Shown: piece by piece, positions 1-5,535 of the stretch
Position numbering within the stretch: the stretch's first letter is position 1
Layout: every line of letters begins with the position of its first letter
Source: Solirubrobacterales bacterium
GTDB taxonomy: Bacteria > Actinomycetota > Thermoleophilia > Solirubrobacterales > Solirubrobacteraceae
Direction: 5' to 3'
DNA length: 7,603 bases
Assembly: GCA_003151895.1 (NCBI GenBank)
Contig: PLYX01000101.1
Coordinates: forward strand, 6,095 to 13,697
Notes under the pieces: model-generated
Told to the model about the DNA's origin: nothing
What the model saw: the letters and a program-made list of their open reading frames with translations, nothing else
Database searches by the model: none
Made by a program: the position numbers and the translations under genes

Positions 1-870
1 ACGATCCATCGCGCACTCGAGCTCGGCGTGACGCTCCTGGACACGGCCGACATGTATGGACCCTTTACCAACGAGAAGCTGGTTGGCCGTGCGATCGCCG
101 ACCGCCGCGACCGTGTCGTGCTGGCCACGAAGTTCGGCAACGAGCGTCGTGAGGATGGAAGCTGGGTTGGGATCAACGGAAAGCCCGAGTACGTGCGCGG
201 CGCCTGCGAGGCGTCGCTGTCGCGCCTGGGAGTCGACCACATCGATCTCTACTACCAGCACCGCGTGGACAAGAGCGTGCCGATCGAGGACACCGTCGGA
301 GCGATGGCCGAGCTGGTGAGCGAGGGCAAGGTGCGCTATCTCGGCCTGTCGGAGGCATCACCGCAGACGATCGCGCGAGCGCACGCGGTTCACCCGATAT
401 CCGCCCTGCAAACCGAGTACTCCCTGTGGTCGCGAGACCCGGAGGAGCAGATCCTCCCCACTGTGCGCAAACTGGGCATCGGCTTTGTCGCCTACAGCCC
501 ACTGGGAAGGGGCTTCCTCTCCGGTCGCTACAAGAAGCCCGAGGATCTGCCCGAGGACGACTTCCGGCGCCACCATCCCCGCTTCCAGGGCGAGAACTTC
601 AAGCGCAATCTCGAGCTGGTGGAGCGCGTCGAGGAGATCGCGCGGGAGAAGGAGGTCACGGCGGGACAGTTGGCGCTCGCGTGGGTCCTGAGCCGCGGCG
701 AGGACGTCGTGCCGATTCCCGGGACCAAGCGACGGTCATATCTGGAGGAGAACGTGGCGGCCGCCGACATCCAGCTTTCAGCGGAGGATCTGGCCCGTAT
801 CGACGAGGCAGCTCCCGCGGGCGCCACGGCCGGTGACCGCTACGCGAACATGTCGACGATTGACAGCTGA
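1..870 (+). CDS. Aldo/keto reductase, 5' end cut by window edge
   Basis: NAD(P)H-dependent aldehyde/ketone reductase of the aldo/keto reductase superfamily (soluble TIM barrel), most like the AKR13/YakC-type group. The frame is open from base 1, and the residues before the first in-frame GTG (base 28) already fit the family (TIHRALELG then VTLLDTADMYG), so the true start lies outside the window; about 35-40 N-terminal residues are probably missing from a usual ~325. All four catalytic residues are visible in the 289-residue fragment: Asp14 and Tyr19 (DTADMYG), Lys44 (VLATKFG) and His87 (YYQHRVD). The PLGRGFLSG segment and the C-terminal PIPGTKR cofactor-phosphate motif are intact, the latter suggesting NADPH. 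It converges on the SDR gene, with 71 bp between the two stops. The physiological substrate cannot be told from sequence. Confidence 0.95.
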   Translation, partial: TIHRALELGVTLLDTADMYGPFTNEKLVGRAIADRRDRVVLATKFGNERREDGSWVGINGKPEYVRGACEASLSRLGVDHIDLYYQHRVDKSVPIEDTVGAMAELVSEGKVRYLGLSEASPQTIARAHAVHPISALQTEYSLWSRDPEEQILPTVRKLGIGFVAYSPLGRGFLSGRYKKPEDLPEDDFRRHHPRFQGENFKRNLELVERVEEIAREKEVTAGQLALAWVLSRGEDVVPIPGTKRRSYLEENVAAADIQLSAEDLARIDEAAPAGATAGDRYANMSTIDS

Positions 871-941
871 TCCCTCGCAACGGCGACCGACCGTCGCGCA
901 GCGCGGGAGAGCCGGCTCGCCGCAGGCGCGAAGCGTGAAGT

Positions 942-1721
942 TCATCGGGGGGGATTGGCGGTGGTGGGCGCTTGACGCGCGAGCAGGGCGCCCCAGCCGT
1001 CGCTTTCGCCTGGGATGATTGGCTGAGGTGGATCGGCGACCAGGACGTGGGCCTCTCCGCTGCGGATTGCGAACGCGATCGCCTCGCCGACCAGCTCGGG
1101 CGGGTCGGGGGTGATGCCCCGCCCCCCGCTGACGAGCTTTCCGGCCCGCAGCCGCTGGTGGAACTCGGTGGCCGTGACCGACGGGTATACGACCGACACC
1201 GTCACGCCGGAGCCGGCCTGCTCGAGCCGGGCTACCTGGGAGAGCATGTTGAGCGCCGCCTTGGTGGCGGCGTAGCCGCCGAGCCCCGGGAAGACCCGCA
1301 GCGACGTGGCCGAGCTCACGTTGACGATGGCTCCACCCGACCGCGCTCGCATCACGGGGAGCACCGCCTGCATCCCCATCAGCGGCGCGACCACGTTGAG
1401 CTCGAAGACGGCTCGCAGGTCGTCCGGTTTCAGCTCCTCGAGTGGAACGTGTAGGCCCTGGCCGGCGTTGTTGACGAGGATGTCGACCCTGCCGAAGGTC
1501 TCGACGGTTTGGGTGACCAGCCGTTCGATCTGTCCGGCGATGGTGACATCGGTCGTCACGGCCAGCGAGCCCAGCAGCTCAGCTGCCAGCGCCTCAAGAC
1601 GCTCGGTCCGCCGAGCAGCGAGCACGACCTTCGCTCCCAGCCCGCTCAACAGACGCGCCGCAGACGCGCCGATCCCAGAAGATGCCCCGGTGATGATGCA
1701 AACCGCACCGTCGATGTCTAT
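942..1721 (-). CDS. SDR family NAD(P)-dependent oxidoreductase (probable ATA start)
   Basis: Classical short-chain dehydrogenase/reductase with a Rossmann fold, 259 residues from the start chosen here. Visible motifs: cofactor loop TGASSGIG (11-18), AARR after the second strand (suggesting NADPH), NNAG (84-87), catalytic Ser137 in NVSSATS, and Tyr150/Lys154 in YAATK. The first ATG/GTG/TTG-type codon in frame is a TTG at 1649, but starting there deletes the glycine-rich loop, so it cannot be right. An AAGGAG ribosome binding site at 1728-1733 sits 6 nt before an ATA codon at 1721-1719, which gives a normal-length N terminus (IDIDGAVCIITGASSGIG). The gene lies 31 nt after the MDR reductase stop and is probably co-transcribed with it. 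The last codons cross a run of seven G on the plus strand (948-954 region), so the exact C terminus is sensitive to an indel. Substrate unknown. Confidence 0.9.
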   Translation of the reverse strand: MDIDGAVCIITGASSGIGASAARLLSGLGAKVVLAARRTERLEALAAELLGSLAVTTDVTIAGQIERLVTQTVETFGRVDILVNNAGQGLHVPLEELKPDDLRAVFELNVVAPLMGMQAVLPVMRARSGGAIVNVSSATSLRVFPGLGGYAATKAALNMLSQVARLEQAGSGVTVSVVYPSVTATEFHQRLRAGKLVSGGRGITPDPPELVGEAIAFAIRSGEAHVLVADPPQPIIPGESDGWGALLARQAPTTANPPR

Positions 1722-1727
1722 TGTGAG

Positions 1728-1733
1728 CTCCTT
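1728..1733 (-). promoter_or_regulatory. Ribosome binding site of the SDR gene
   Basis: AAGGAG on the minus strand lies 6 nt before the ATA at 1721-1719. It decides the start: no ATG, GTG or TTG lies in frame at a usable distance. It falls inside the 31-nt gap after the upstream gene's stop. Confidence 0.75.
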
Positions 1734-1752
1734 TCCAGACCTGACTCGAAGT

Positions 1753-2733
1753 TCAATCTTCCGGGGGCAGGACCACGACCTTGCCGGCGGCGCGGTTCTC
1801 TTCCATGTAGCGATGGGCGTCGGCGATCTCGCTCATCGGAAAGACCCGGTCGAGGTTGACCCGGTAGCGGCCGTCCTGCACCGCCTGGACGATCTGCTGG
1901 AAGACTCCGCCGTAGCTGTCGCGGTTGATCACGCCGCTGCCGAAATGCCGCGGCTGCACGTCAAGACGCTCCGCCTCGGCTTCGGCGGCCTTGGTGTTCC
2001 AGTCCCCCTCGAGGTAGCCGGTGATGCACGTGCGTCCTCCGGGTGCCAGGGCGTTCAACGCCTCGATCATCGCCCCGGGTCCGACCAGCTCGCACAGTCC
2101 GTCCACCCCGCCGGGCAGGAGCTCTCGAACGAGGGGTGCCGGGTCCCCGTCGACAACGATCGGGTAGTCGGCGCCGGCGGCCTGTAGCGCCGCGCGCTTG
2201 GCCTCCTGGCGGGTGGTCGCGAGGACCACGAGGCCGCGGTCCTTGGCGATCGTGATCGCCGCCATCCCAACCGACGAGCTTCCGCCATGCACCAGCAGCA
2301 GCTGGCCCTCGCGCAGACCCAGCTCATCGAGCGTTCCCCATGCCGTGCCGAAGCTCTCAGGGATCGCGCCCAACTCTGGCCAGCCCAGCGTGCTATCCAC
2401 CGGGATCACCTGGCTGGCGGGCAGCAGCGCGTACTGCTCGTAGCCGCCGTCATAGTCGCGACCCATACCTCCCATCGCGGCAAGTATCCGCTGCCCCGGC
2501 CGCAGATCCGAGCCGGACGCCTCGACAACCTCGCCCACGCACTCGATGCCGAGCACGCGAGGGAAACGGACGGCGTCGCCCGAGCCGCCGGCGCGCGTGA
2601 TCAGCTCGGAGCGGTTTAGGCCGAACGCCCGCACGCGGACCAAGACCCACCCGGGCCGTGCATCGGGGATCGGACGCTCCTCGACTCGCAGCGCCTCCGG
2701 CCCGCCGGGCTCATGGACGACCACCGCCAGCAT
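1753..2733 (-). CDS. Zinc-free MDR / quinone oxidoreductase-like protein
   Basis: NADPH-dependent reductase of the medium-chain dehydrogenase superfamily, quinone oxidoreductase-like branch; expected to reduce quinones or enones. With the ATG at 2733 it is 326 residues, the usual family length, and begins in the expected way (MLAVVVHEPGGPEALRVEER). An N-terminal GroES-like domain contains GLNRSEL and PRVLGIECVGEV. The Rossmann domain has the nucleotide loop HGGSSSVG (149-156) and TTRQEAKR (172-179), whose Arg and Lys favour NADPH. The zinc-ligand pattern of alcohol dehydrogenases is absent. The frame stays open upstream to about 2844 with a GTG at 2802, but that extension does not look like family sequence. 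GTG at 2736 is an adjacent alternative start. The ribosome binding site at 2733 is weak. It is the first gene of a minus-strand operon with the SDR; a palindrome and a leader-like mini-ORF lie just upstream. Confidence 0.93.
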   Translation of the reverse strand: MLAVVVHEPGGPEALRVEERPIPDARPGWVLVRVRAFGLNRSELITRAGGSGDAVRFPRVLGIECVGEVVEASGSDLRPGQRILAAMGGMGRDYDGGYEQYALLPASQVIPVDSTLGWPELGAIPESFGTAWGTLDELGLREGQLLLVHGGSSSVGMAAITIAKDRGLVVLATTRQEAKRAALQAAGADYPIVVDGDPAPLVRELLPGGVDGLCELVGPGAMIEALNALAPGGRTCITGYLEGDWNTKAAEAEAERLDVQPRHFGSGVINRDSYGGVFQQIVQAVQDGRYRVNLDRVFPMSEIADAHRYMEENRAAGKVVVLPPED

Positions 2734-2756
2734 CACCGAGGTAGTTTCCCACAATG

Positions 2757-2780
2757 TTGCCGGGCAAATCCGCCCGGCAA
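2757..2780. promoter_or_regulatory. Perfect 9-bp inverted repeat upstream of the MDR gene
   Basis: TTGCCGGGC, a 6-nt spacer, then GCCCGGCAA: a perfect 9-bp inverted repeat ending 23 nt before the MDR start codon. It could be an operator for a dimeric repressor (TetR or MarR type) or an RNA hairpin in the 5' leader of the transcript. No T-tract follows on the minus strand, so a simple intrinsic terminator is unlikely. Confidence 0.5.
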
Positions 2781-2782
2781 TG

Positions 2783-2845
2783 TCAGGTGACCAGAGGGCC
2801 ACGCCGCCCCCCTGCCGCAGCCGGCAGTATGCGCCGTGTCCTCAT
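2783..2845 (-). CDS. Possible 20-residue leader peptide ahead of the MDR operon
   Basis: A 20-codon open frame starts at ATG 2845 and stops at TGA 2785-2783. Its start is preceded by AGGAGG (2850-2855) with a 4-nt spacer, the strongest Shine-Dalgarno sequence in the window. The peptide is basic at the start (MRTRRILPAAAGGRRGPLVT) and matches no family I recognise. It ends about 50 nt before the MDR ATG, and the 9-bp hairpin lies between the two. It crosses a run of six G; a one-base change there would put it in frame with the MDR gene. It may be a regulatory leader, a relic, or chance. Coding status is uncertain. Confidence 0.3.
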   Translation of the reverse strand: MRTRRILPAAAGGRRGPLVT

Positions 2846-2849
2846 GATT

Positions 2850-2855
2850 CCTCCT
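2850..2855 (-). promoter_or_regulatory. Strong Shine-Dalgarno sequence of the mini-ORF
   Basis: AGGAGG on the minus strand, spaced 4 nt (AATC) before the ATG at 2845. It contrasts with the weak or missing ribosome binding sites of the MDR and ADH genes. It serves no recognised protein. Confidence 0.45.
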
Positions 2856-2956
2856 GTCAAGTCTTTCTGGGGTGCGGCACAGACTCATCGTGGTAACGGC
2901 CATTCGAGCGATCGTCCCGCGGCGGAAGGCGTGGCTGCCATCCGGTAGAACCAGAG

Positions 2957-2979
2957 TCCGGCTGCGATATCCGGCTGCG
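2957..2979. repeat. Direct repeat, 10 bp x 2, period 13
   Basis: TCCGGCTGCG occurs at 2957-2966 and again at 2970-2979. The period of 13 bp is not an exact helical multiple. It may be a small slippage duplication or paired protein-binding half-sites. Confidence 0.5.
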
Positions 2980-3097
2980 CCGTACAGACAGCACGGTCCG
3001 TAATCGACCGCTCTCGGAATGGGTAGCCGAGTCCGATGTGCACAGCCCCTGGGTCGTCTACCCTCCAGCTTCATGGCTATTGATCGCGCGAACCGAG

Positions 3098-3137
3098 GGC
3101 CAATCAGCATGGATTCATGGCCAATCAGCATGGATTC
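3098..3137. repeat. Tandem repeat, 19 bp x 2, period 21
   Basis: Two identical 19-bp copies of GGCCAATCAGCATGGATTC at 3098-3116 and 3119-3137, separated by AT. The 21-bp period is two helical turns, so paired regulator sites on one face of the DNA are possible; a recent slippage duplication explains it equally well. An ATGGAT/ATCCAT inverted repeat (3130-3135 and 3145-3150) overlaps the right edge. Confidence 0.85.
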
Positions 3138-3176
3138 GTCGATGATCCATGGGAACCGCCCGGATGTCGCCGCCGC

Positions 3177-3236
3177 GACACACCGTCGCACGCAGGCGCG
3201 AGGCTGGACACATCGTCGCACGCAGGCGCGAGACTG
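3177..3236. repeat. Tandem repeat, 30 bp x 2
   Basis: Two adjacent 30-bp units at 3177-3206 and 3207-3236 differ at only two positions (7 and 27); the shared core CGTCGCACGCAGGCGCGAG is identical. There is no spacer, so this is not a CRISPR array. It lies about 130 nt before the ADH start, within its possible promoter region or 5' leader. Confidence 0.85.
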
Positions 3237-3368
3237 GAAACGCGCCCGCGAACAGGTCGCAGCAGTCACATGCGATGAGGCGGCGGTCGAGGCCGACATC
3301 GTGCGCAGGCTGTACGGCGACCCAGCCTGTCGCCGGCTTGCCCATGACACGCGTAGGCACGTCTCGTC

Positions 3369-4427
3369 GTGAGCACGGCCGCTACGATGCAGGCGTTTCA
3401 GCTGGTCGCCTGGCAGCAGCCGCCCGAGCTGCGCGAGGTGCCTATGCCCGAGCCCGGCCCGGGTGAGGTGCTGATCAAGGTCGCCGGCGCGGGGGCCTGT
3501 CATTCGGACCTGCACCTGATGGACTGGCCGGCAGGGCAGATGCCATTCGACCCGCCGTTCACGCTCGGCCACGAGAACGCCGGTTGGGTGGAGCGCGTCG
3601 GCGCGGGCGTCGACACCGTCCAAGTGAGCGAAGCCGTCGCCGTCTATGGCCCCTGGGGCTGTGGGCATTGCCGTGCCTGCCGGCGCTCGAGCGAGAACTA
3701 CTGCGAGCGCCAGGCCGAGATCGGGGTGATGGGCGGCGGGCTCGGCCTGAACGGCGGCATGGCCGAGTACCTGCTCGTGCCCTCGGCCCGCCTGCTCGTG
3801 CCGCTCGGCGGCCTCGACCCCCGCGACGCCGCACCCTTGAGCGACGCGGCGCTCACCCCCTACCACGCGATCAAGCGCTCGCTGCACAAGCTCACACCAG
3901 GGTCCACAGCGGTCGTGATCGGCGTCGGCGGGCTCGGGCACATGGCGGTGCAGATCCTCAGCGCGATCTCGGGGGCGCAGATCGTCGCGGTGGACACCTC
4001 GCCCGAGAAGCTCGCGCTGGCGACCGACATCGGCGCCCACGTCACCGTCGAGGCCGGCGCGAGCGCCGCCGAGCTGGTACGCGAGGCCACCGAGGGGCGC
4101 GGGGCCGAGCTCGTGCTCGACGTCGTCGGCAGCGACGAGACGATCGCGCTCGCCGCCCAATGCGGCCGCTCCGAGGGCGACGTGACGATCGTCGGCCTCG
4201 CCGGCGGCACGTTCCCGATGTCGTTTTTCTCGCAACCGTACGAGTGCTCGATCTCGACGACCTACTGGGGCAGCGCGATCGAGCTGATCGAGGTGCTCGA
4301 GCTCGCTCGAGCCGGCAAGATCCGCGCGCACGTTCAGCGCTTCCCGCTCGCGCAGGCCGCCGAGGTCTACGAACGCCTGCGCGACGGGCAGATCGACGGG
4401 CGTGCCGTGATATGCCCGCACGAGTAG
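3369..4427 (+). CDS. Zinc-dependent secondary alcohol dehydrogenase, ADH-A-like
   Basis: NAD-dependent medium-chain alcohol dehydrogenase that interconverts alcohols and aldehydes/ketones in the cytoplasm; 352 residues from the GTG at 3369. From memory it closely resembles Rhodococcus ruber ADH-A, a secondary alcohol dehydrogenase (shared VYGPWGCG, ENYC, GSTAVVIGVGGLGH and LTPYHAI). Catalytic zinc ligands are Cys44 (GACHSD), His68 (GHEN) and Asp159 (PLSDAALTPYHA). Structural zinc ligands are Cys98, Cys101, Cys104 and Cys112. The NAD loop is GVGGLG (185-190), and Asp209 at the end of the second strand favours NAD over NADP. The ATG at 3387 (MQAFQLVAW) aligns better with the start of ADH-A and may be the real start; neither candidate has a good ribosome binding site. 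It is divergent from the MDR operon and lies upstream of the CBS gene on the same strand. Confidence 0.95.
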   Translation: MSTAATMQAFQLVAWQQPPELREVPMPEPGPGEVLIKVAGAGACHSDLHLMDWPAGQMPFDPPFTLGHENAGWVERVGAGVDTVQVSEAVAVYGPWGCGHCRACRRSSENYCERQAEIGVMGGGLGLNGGMAEYLLVPSARLLVPLGGLDPRDAAPLSDAALTPYHAIKRSLHKLTPGSTAVVIGVGGLGHMAVQILSAISGAQIVAVDTSPEKLALATDIGAHVTVEAGASAAELVREATEGRGAELVLDVVGSDETIALAAQCGRSEGDVTIVGLAGGTFPMSFFSQPYECSISTTYWGSAIELIEVLELARAGKIRAHVQRFPLAQAAEVYERLRDGQIDGRAVICPHE

Positions 4428-4579
4428 CTGACGACCGCCACCAAAGGCGCTTCGATCACACCAGAGACTTCGACACCCTGGAGCGAACGGGTGGGGATGG
4501 TTGATCAGTAGTACTCACGGAGTTCCGCGCGCAGCTTGCACCGATGCGCGATCGAGCTTCGACGCAATAGCTTTGCGGT

Positions 4580-5023
4580 GTGGTGAGCCGACCTGAGACA
4601 TTCGAGGGCAGTTATCTCACTCCACGCCTTGAAAACGCCCGCGTGGCGGACGCGATGCGCCACGGCATCCTCAGCTGCTCGGCAGAAGCTTCGCTGCGAG
4701 ACGCCGCCCGAACCATGTCGCTCCACCATGTGCACACGATCGTGGTGACCGATCCAAACGACGGGTCGATGTGCGGCATCCTCTCAGACAGCGCACTGCT
4801 CAGCGCACTGCTCGACGCCGACGGTGGGCAGCGCCCACTCAGCGAGGTGGCCGACCGCGACCTCAACACGATCTCGAGCAGCGAACCGCTCGCTGCCGCC
4901 GCCGAGCTCATGCGCGACCGCGGGATCGCTCACCTCGTCGTCCGCGACGCACAGAGCGGCAAGCCCACGGGGATGCTCTCCACCCTGGACGTGGCCGGCA
5001 TCCTCGCTTGGGGCGAGGCCTGA
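4580..5023 (+). CDS. Tandem CBS-domain protein
   Basis: A 147-residue stand-alone CBS-pair (Bateman module) protein. Such modules sense adenine nucleotides or related ligands. CBS1 spans about residues 20-80 (VADAMRHGILSCSAEASL ... GILSDSALL) and CBS2 about 87-145 (LSEVADRDLNTISSSEPL ... GMLSTLDVAGIL). The usual ligand-phosphate residues appear as S69/D70 and T135/D137. No other domain or membrane segment is present. In size and plan it resembles M. tuberculosis Hrp1, a DosR-regulon protein. Start: GTG at 4580 or GTG at 4583; there is no clear ribosome binding site, but TAGCTT at 4568-4573 could be a -10 element for a leaderless transcript. It begins 152 nt after the ADH stop and ends 31 nt before the DUF2267 gene, so the pair is probably co-transcribed. 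Confidence 0.93.
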   Translation: MVSRPETFEGSYLTPRLENARVADAMRHGILSCSAEASLRDAARTMSLHHVHTIVVTDPNDGSMCGILSDSALLSALLDADGGQRPLSEVADRDLNTISSSEPLAAAAELMRDRGIAHLVVRDAQSGKPTGMLSTLDVAGILAWGEA

Positions 5024-5043
5024 CGCGCCCTGCACTCGAGCAC

Positions 5044-5048
5044 AGGAG
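5044..5048 (+). promoter_or_regulatory. Ribosome binding site of the DUF2267 gene
   Basis: AGGAG ends 6 nt before ATG 5055 and fixes that start against longer readings of the same frame. It lies in the 31-nt gap after the CBS stop codon. Confidence 0.75.
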
Positions 5049-5054
5049 CCCAAG

Positions 5055-5483
5055 ATGACCGAAACCGAGCCGAGCATCATCGAGCACAGCGTCGAAAAGG
5101 CGCACATTTGGTTGAAGGAGATCGCCGATGAGCTTGGCGTGGAGGATCGCCAGTACGCCTACCGCGCGCTGCGTGCGGTGCTGCACACGTTGCGCGACCG
5201 GCTGACCGTCGACGTGGCGGCCAAGCTCGCCGCTCAGCTGCCGACCCTGATCCGCGGGATCTATTATGAGGATTGGGATCCCAGCCGCACTCCCCTGCCC
5301 ATCCACCACGTGGAGGCGTTTCTCGATCATGTCGTCAGCGAGGGACGCATGGCCGGAGACACCGAGGCGTCGGTCGCTGTGACGGCGGTAGCGCGCGTAC
5401 TGCGGGCGCACGTCTCCCCCGGTGAGATCGATGATGTCCTGGCCGTCCTGCCGGACAAGTTCAGGGTTCTGATCGAGGCCTGA
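5055..5483 (+). CDS. DUF2267 domain protein
   Basis: A 142-residue soluble protein made up of one DUF2267 domain, family function unknown. Recognised by AYRALRAVLHTLRDRL (about 36-51), LAAQLPTLIRGIYYEDWDP (about 59-77) and the late GEIDDVLAVLP segment (about 124-134). The length is typical and the fold is probably all-helical. The frame is open further upstream, but ATG 5055 has a good AGGAG ribosome binding site and gives the usual start. It follows the CBS gene by 31 nt, and the kinase fusion comes after it. DUF2267 genes often sit near CBS or universal-stress-type genes, so a stress role is plausible, by context only. Confidence 0.92.
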   Translation: MTETEPSIIEHSVEKAHIWLKEIADELGVEDRQYAYRALRAVLHTLRDRLTVDVAAKLAAQLPTLIRGIYYEDWDPSRTPLPIHHVEAFLDHVVSEGRMAGDTEASVAVTAVARVLRAHVSPGEIDDVLAVLPDKFRVLIEA

Positions 5484-5488
5484 CCTCG

Positions 5489-5513
5489 CGCGCTGAGGCA
5501 ACCGTTCAGCGCG
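5489..5513 (+). terminator. Hairpin after the DUF2267 gene
   Basis: CGCGCTGA, a 9-nt loop, then TCAGCGCG: a perfect 8-bp stem starting 5 nt after the DUF2267 stop. No T-run follows, so it may be a weak terminator, a pause site or an mRNA-stabilising stem rather than a full intrinsic terminator. It separates the CBS-DUF2267 pair from the kinase gene 22 nt further on. Confidence 0.4.
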
Positions 5514-5535
5514 GTGCACATCGGTGGGATCAGGT

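Larger units (their letters stand above)
2734..3368. other. 635-nt gene-free region between divergent MDR and ADH genes
   Basis: No recognisable protein is encoded here on either strand. The stretch holds, from left to right, the 9-bp palindrome, the mini-ORF with its strong ribosome binding site, and three two-copy direct repeats (10, 19 and 30 bp). It must contain the promoters of both flanking genes, but I could not find a convincing -35/-10 pair for either. On the minus strand one frame is open right through it (see findings), but its translation is low in complexity and unlike any family I know. Confidence 0.7.

Noticed and set aside
871..941. Bidirectional terminator between the converging AKR and SDR genes
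   Set aside because: Only a 5-bp stem (GCGAC/GTCGC) and no T-tract; too weak to call.
1306..2187. 293-codon plus-strand open frame across the SDR/MDR junction
   Set aside because: It spans two genes on the opposite strand that have intact catalytic motifs; its own translation shows no domain.
3177..3236. Possible CRISPR array
   Set aside because: Only two 30-bp units, directly adjacent with no spacer, and no cas genes.
2803..3368. DosR-box-like palindrome (GGGAC...GTCCC type) upstream of the ADH
   Set aside because: I looked for it because of the stress-island gene content and found only poor partial matches such as GGGTcgtctACCC at 3051-3063.
2733..4421. 562-codon minus-strand open frame opposite the ADH
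   Set aside because: The coding evidence on the plus strand (complete zinc ADH with all ligands) is decisive, and the minus translation over the ADH is low-complexity Arg/Ala/Gly/His-rich sequence typical of GC-rich antisense shadows. The intergenic tail is discussed as a low-interest finding.
3584..4504. 306-codon plus-strand open frame overlapping the ADH
   Set aside because: Arginine-rich +1-frame shadow of the ADH; no family resemblance.
4536..4570. Candidate sigma70-type promoter before the CBS gene (TTGCAC ... CAATAG)
   Set aside because: The spacing is 23 nt, too long for a -35/-10 pair.
4788..4812. 12-bp tandem repeat (CAGCGCACTGCT)
   Set aside because: It lies inside CBS1 and encodes the ordinary helix SALLSALL; no need for a separate feature.
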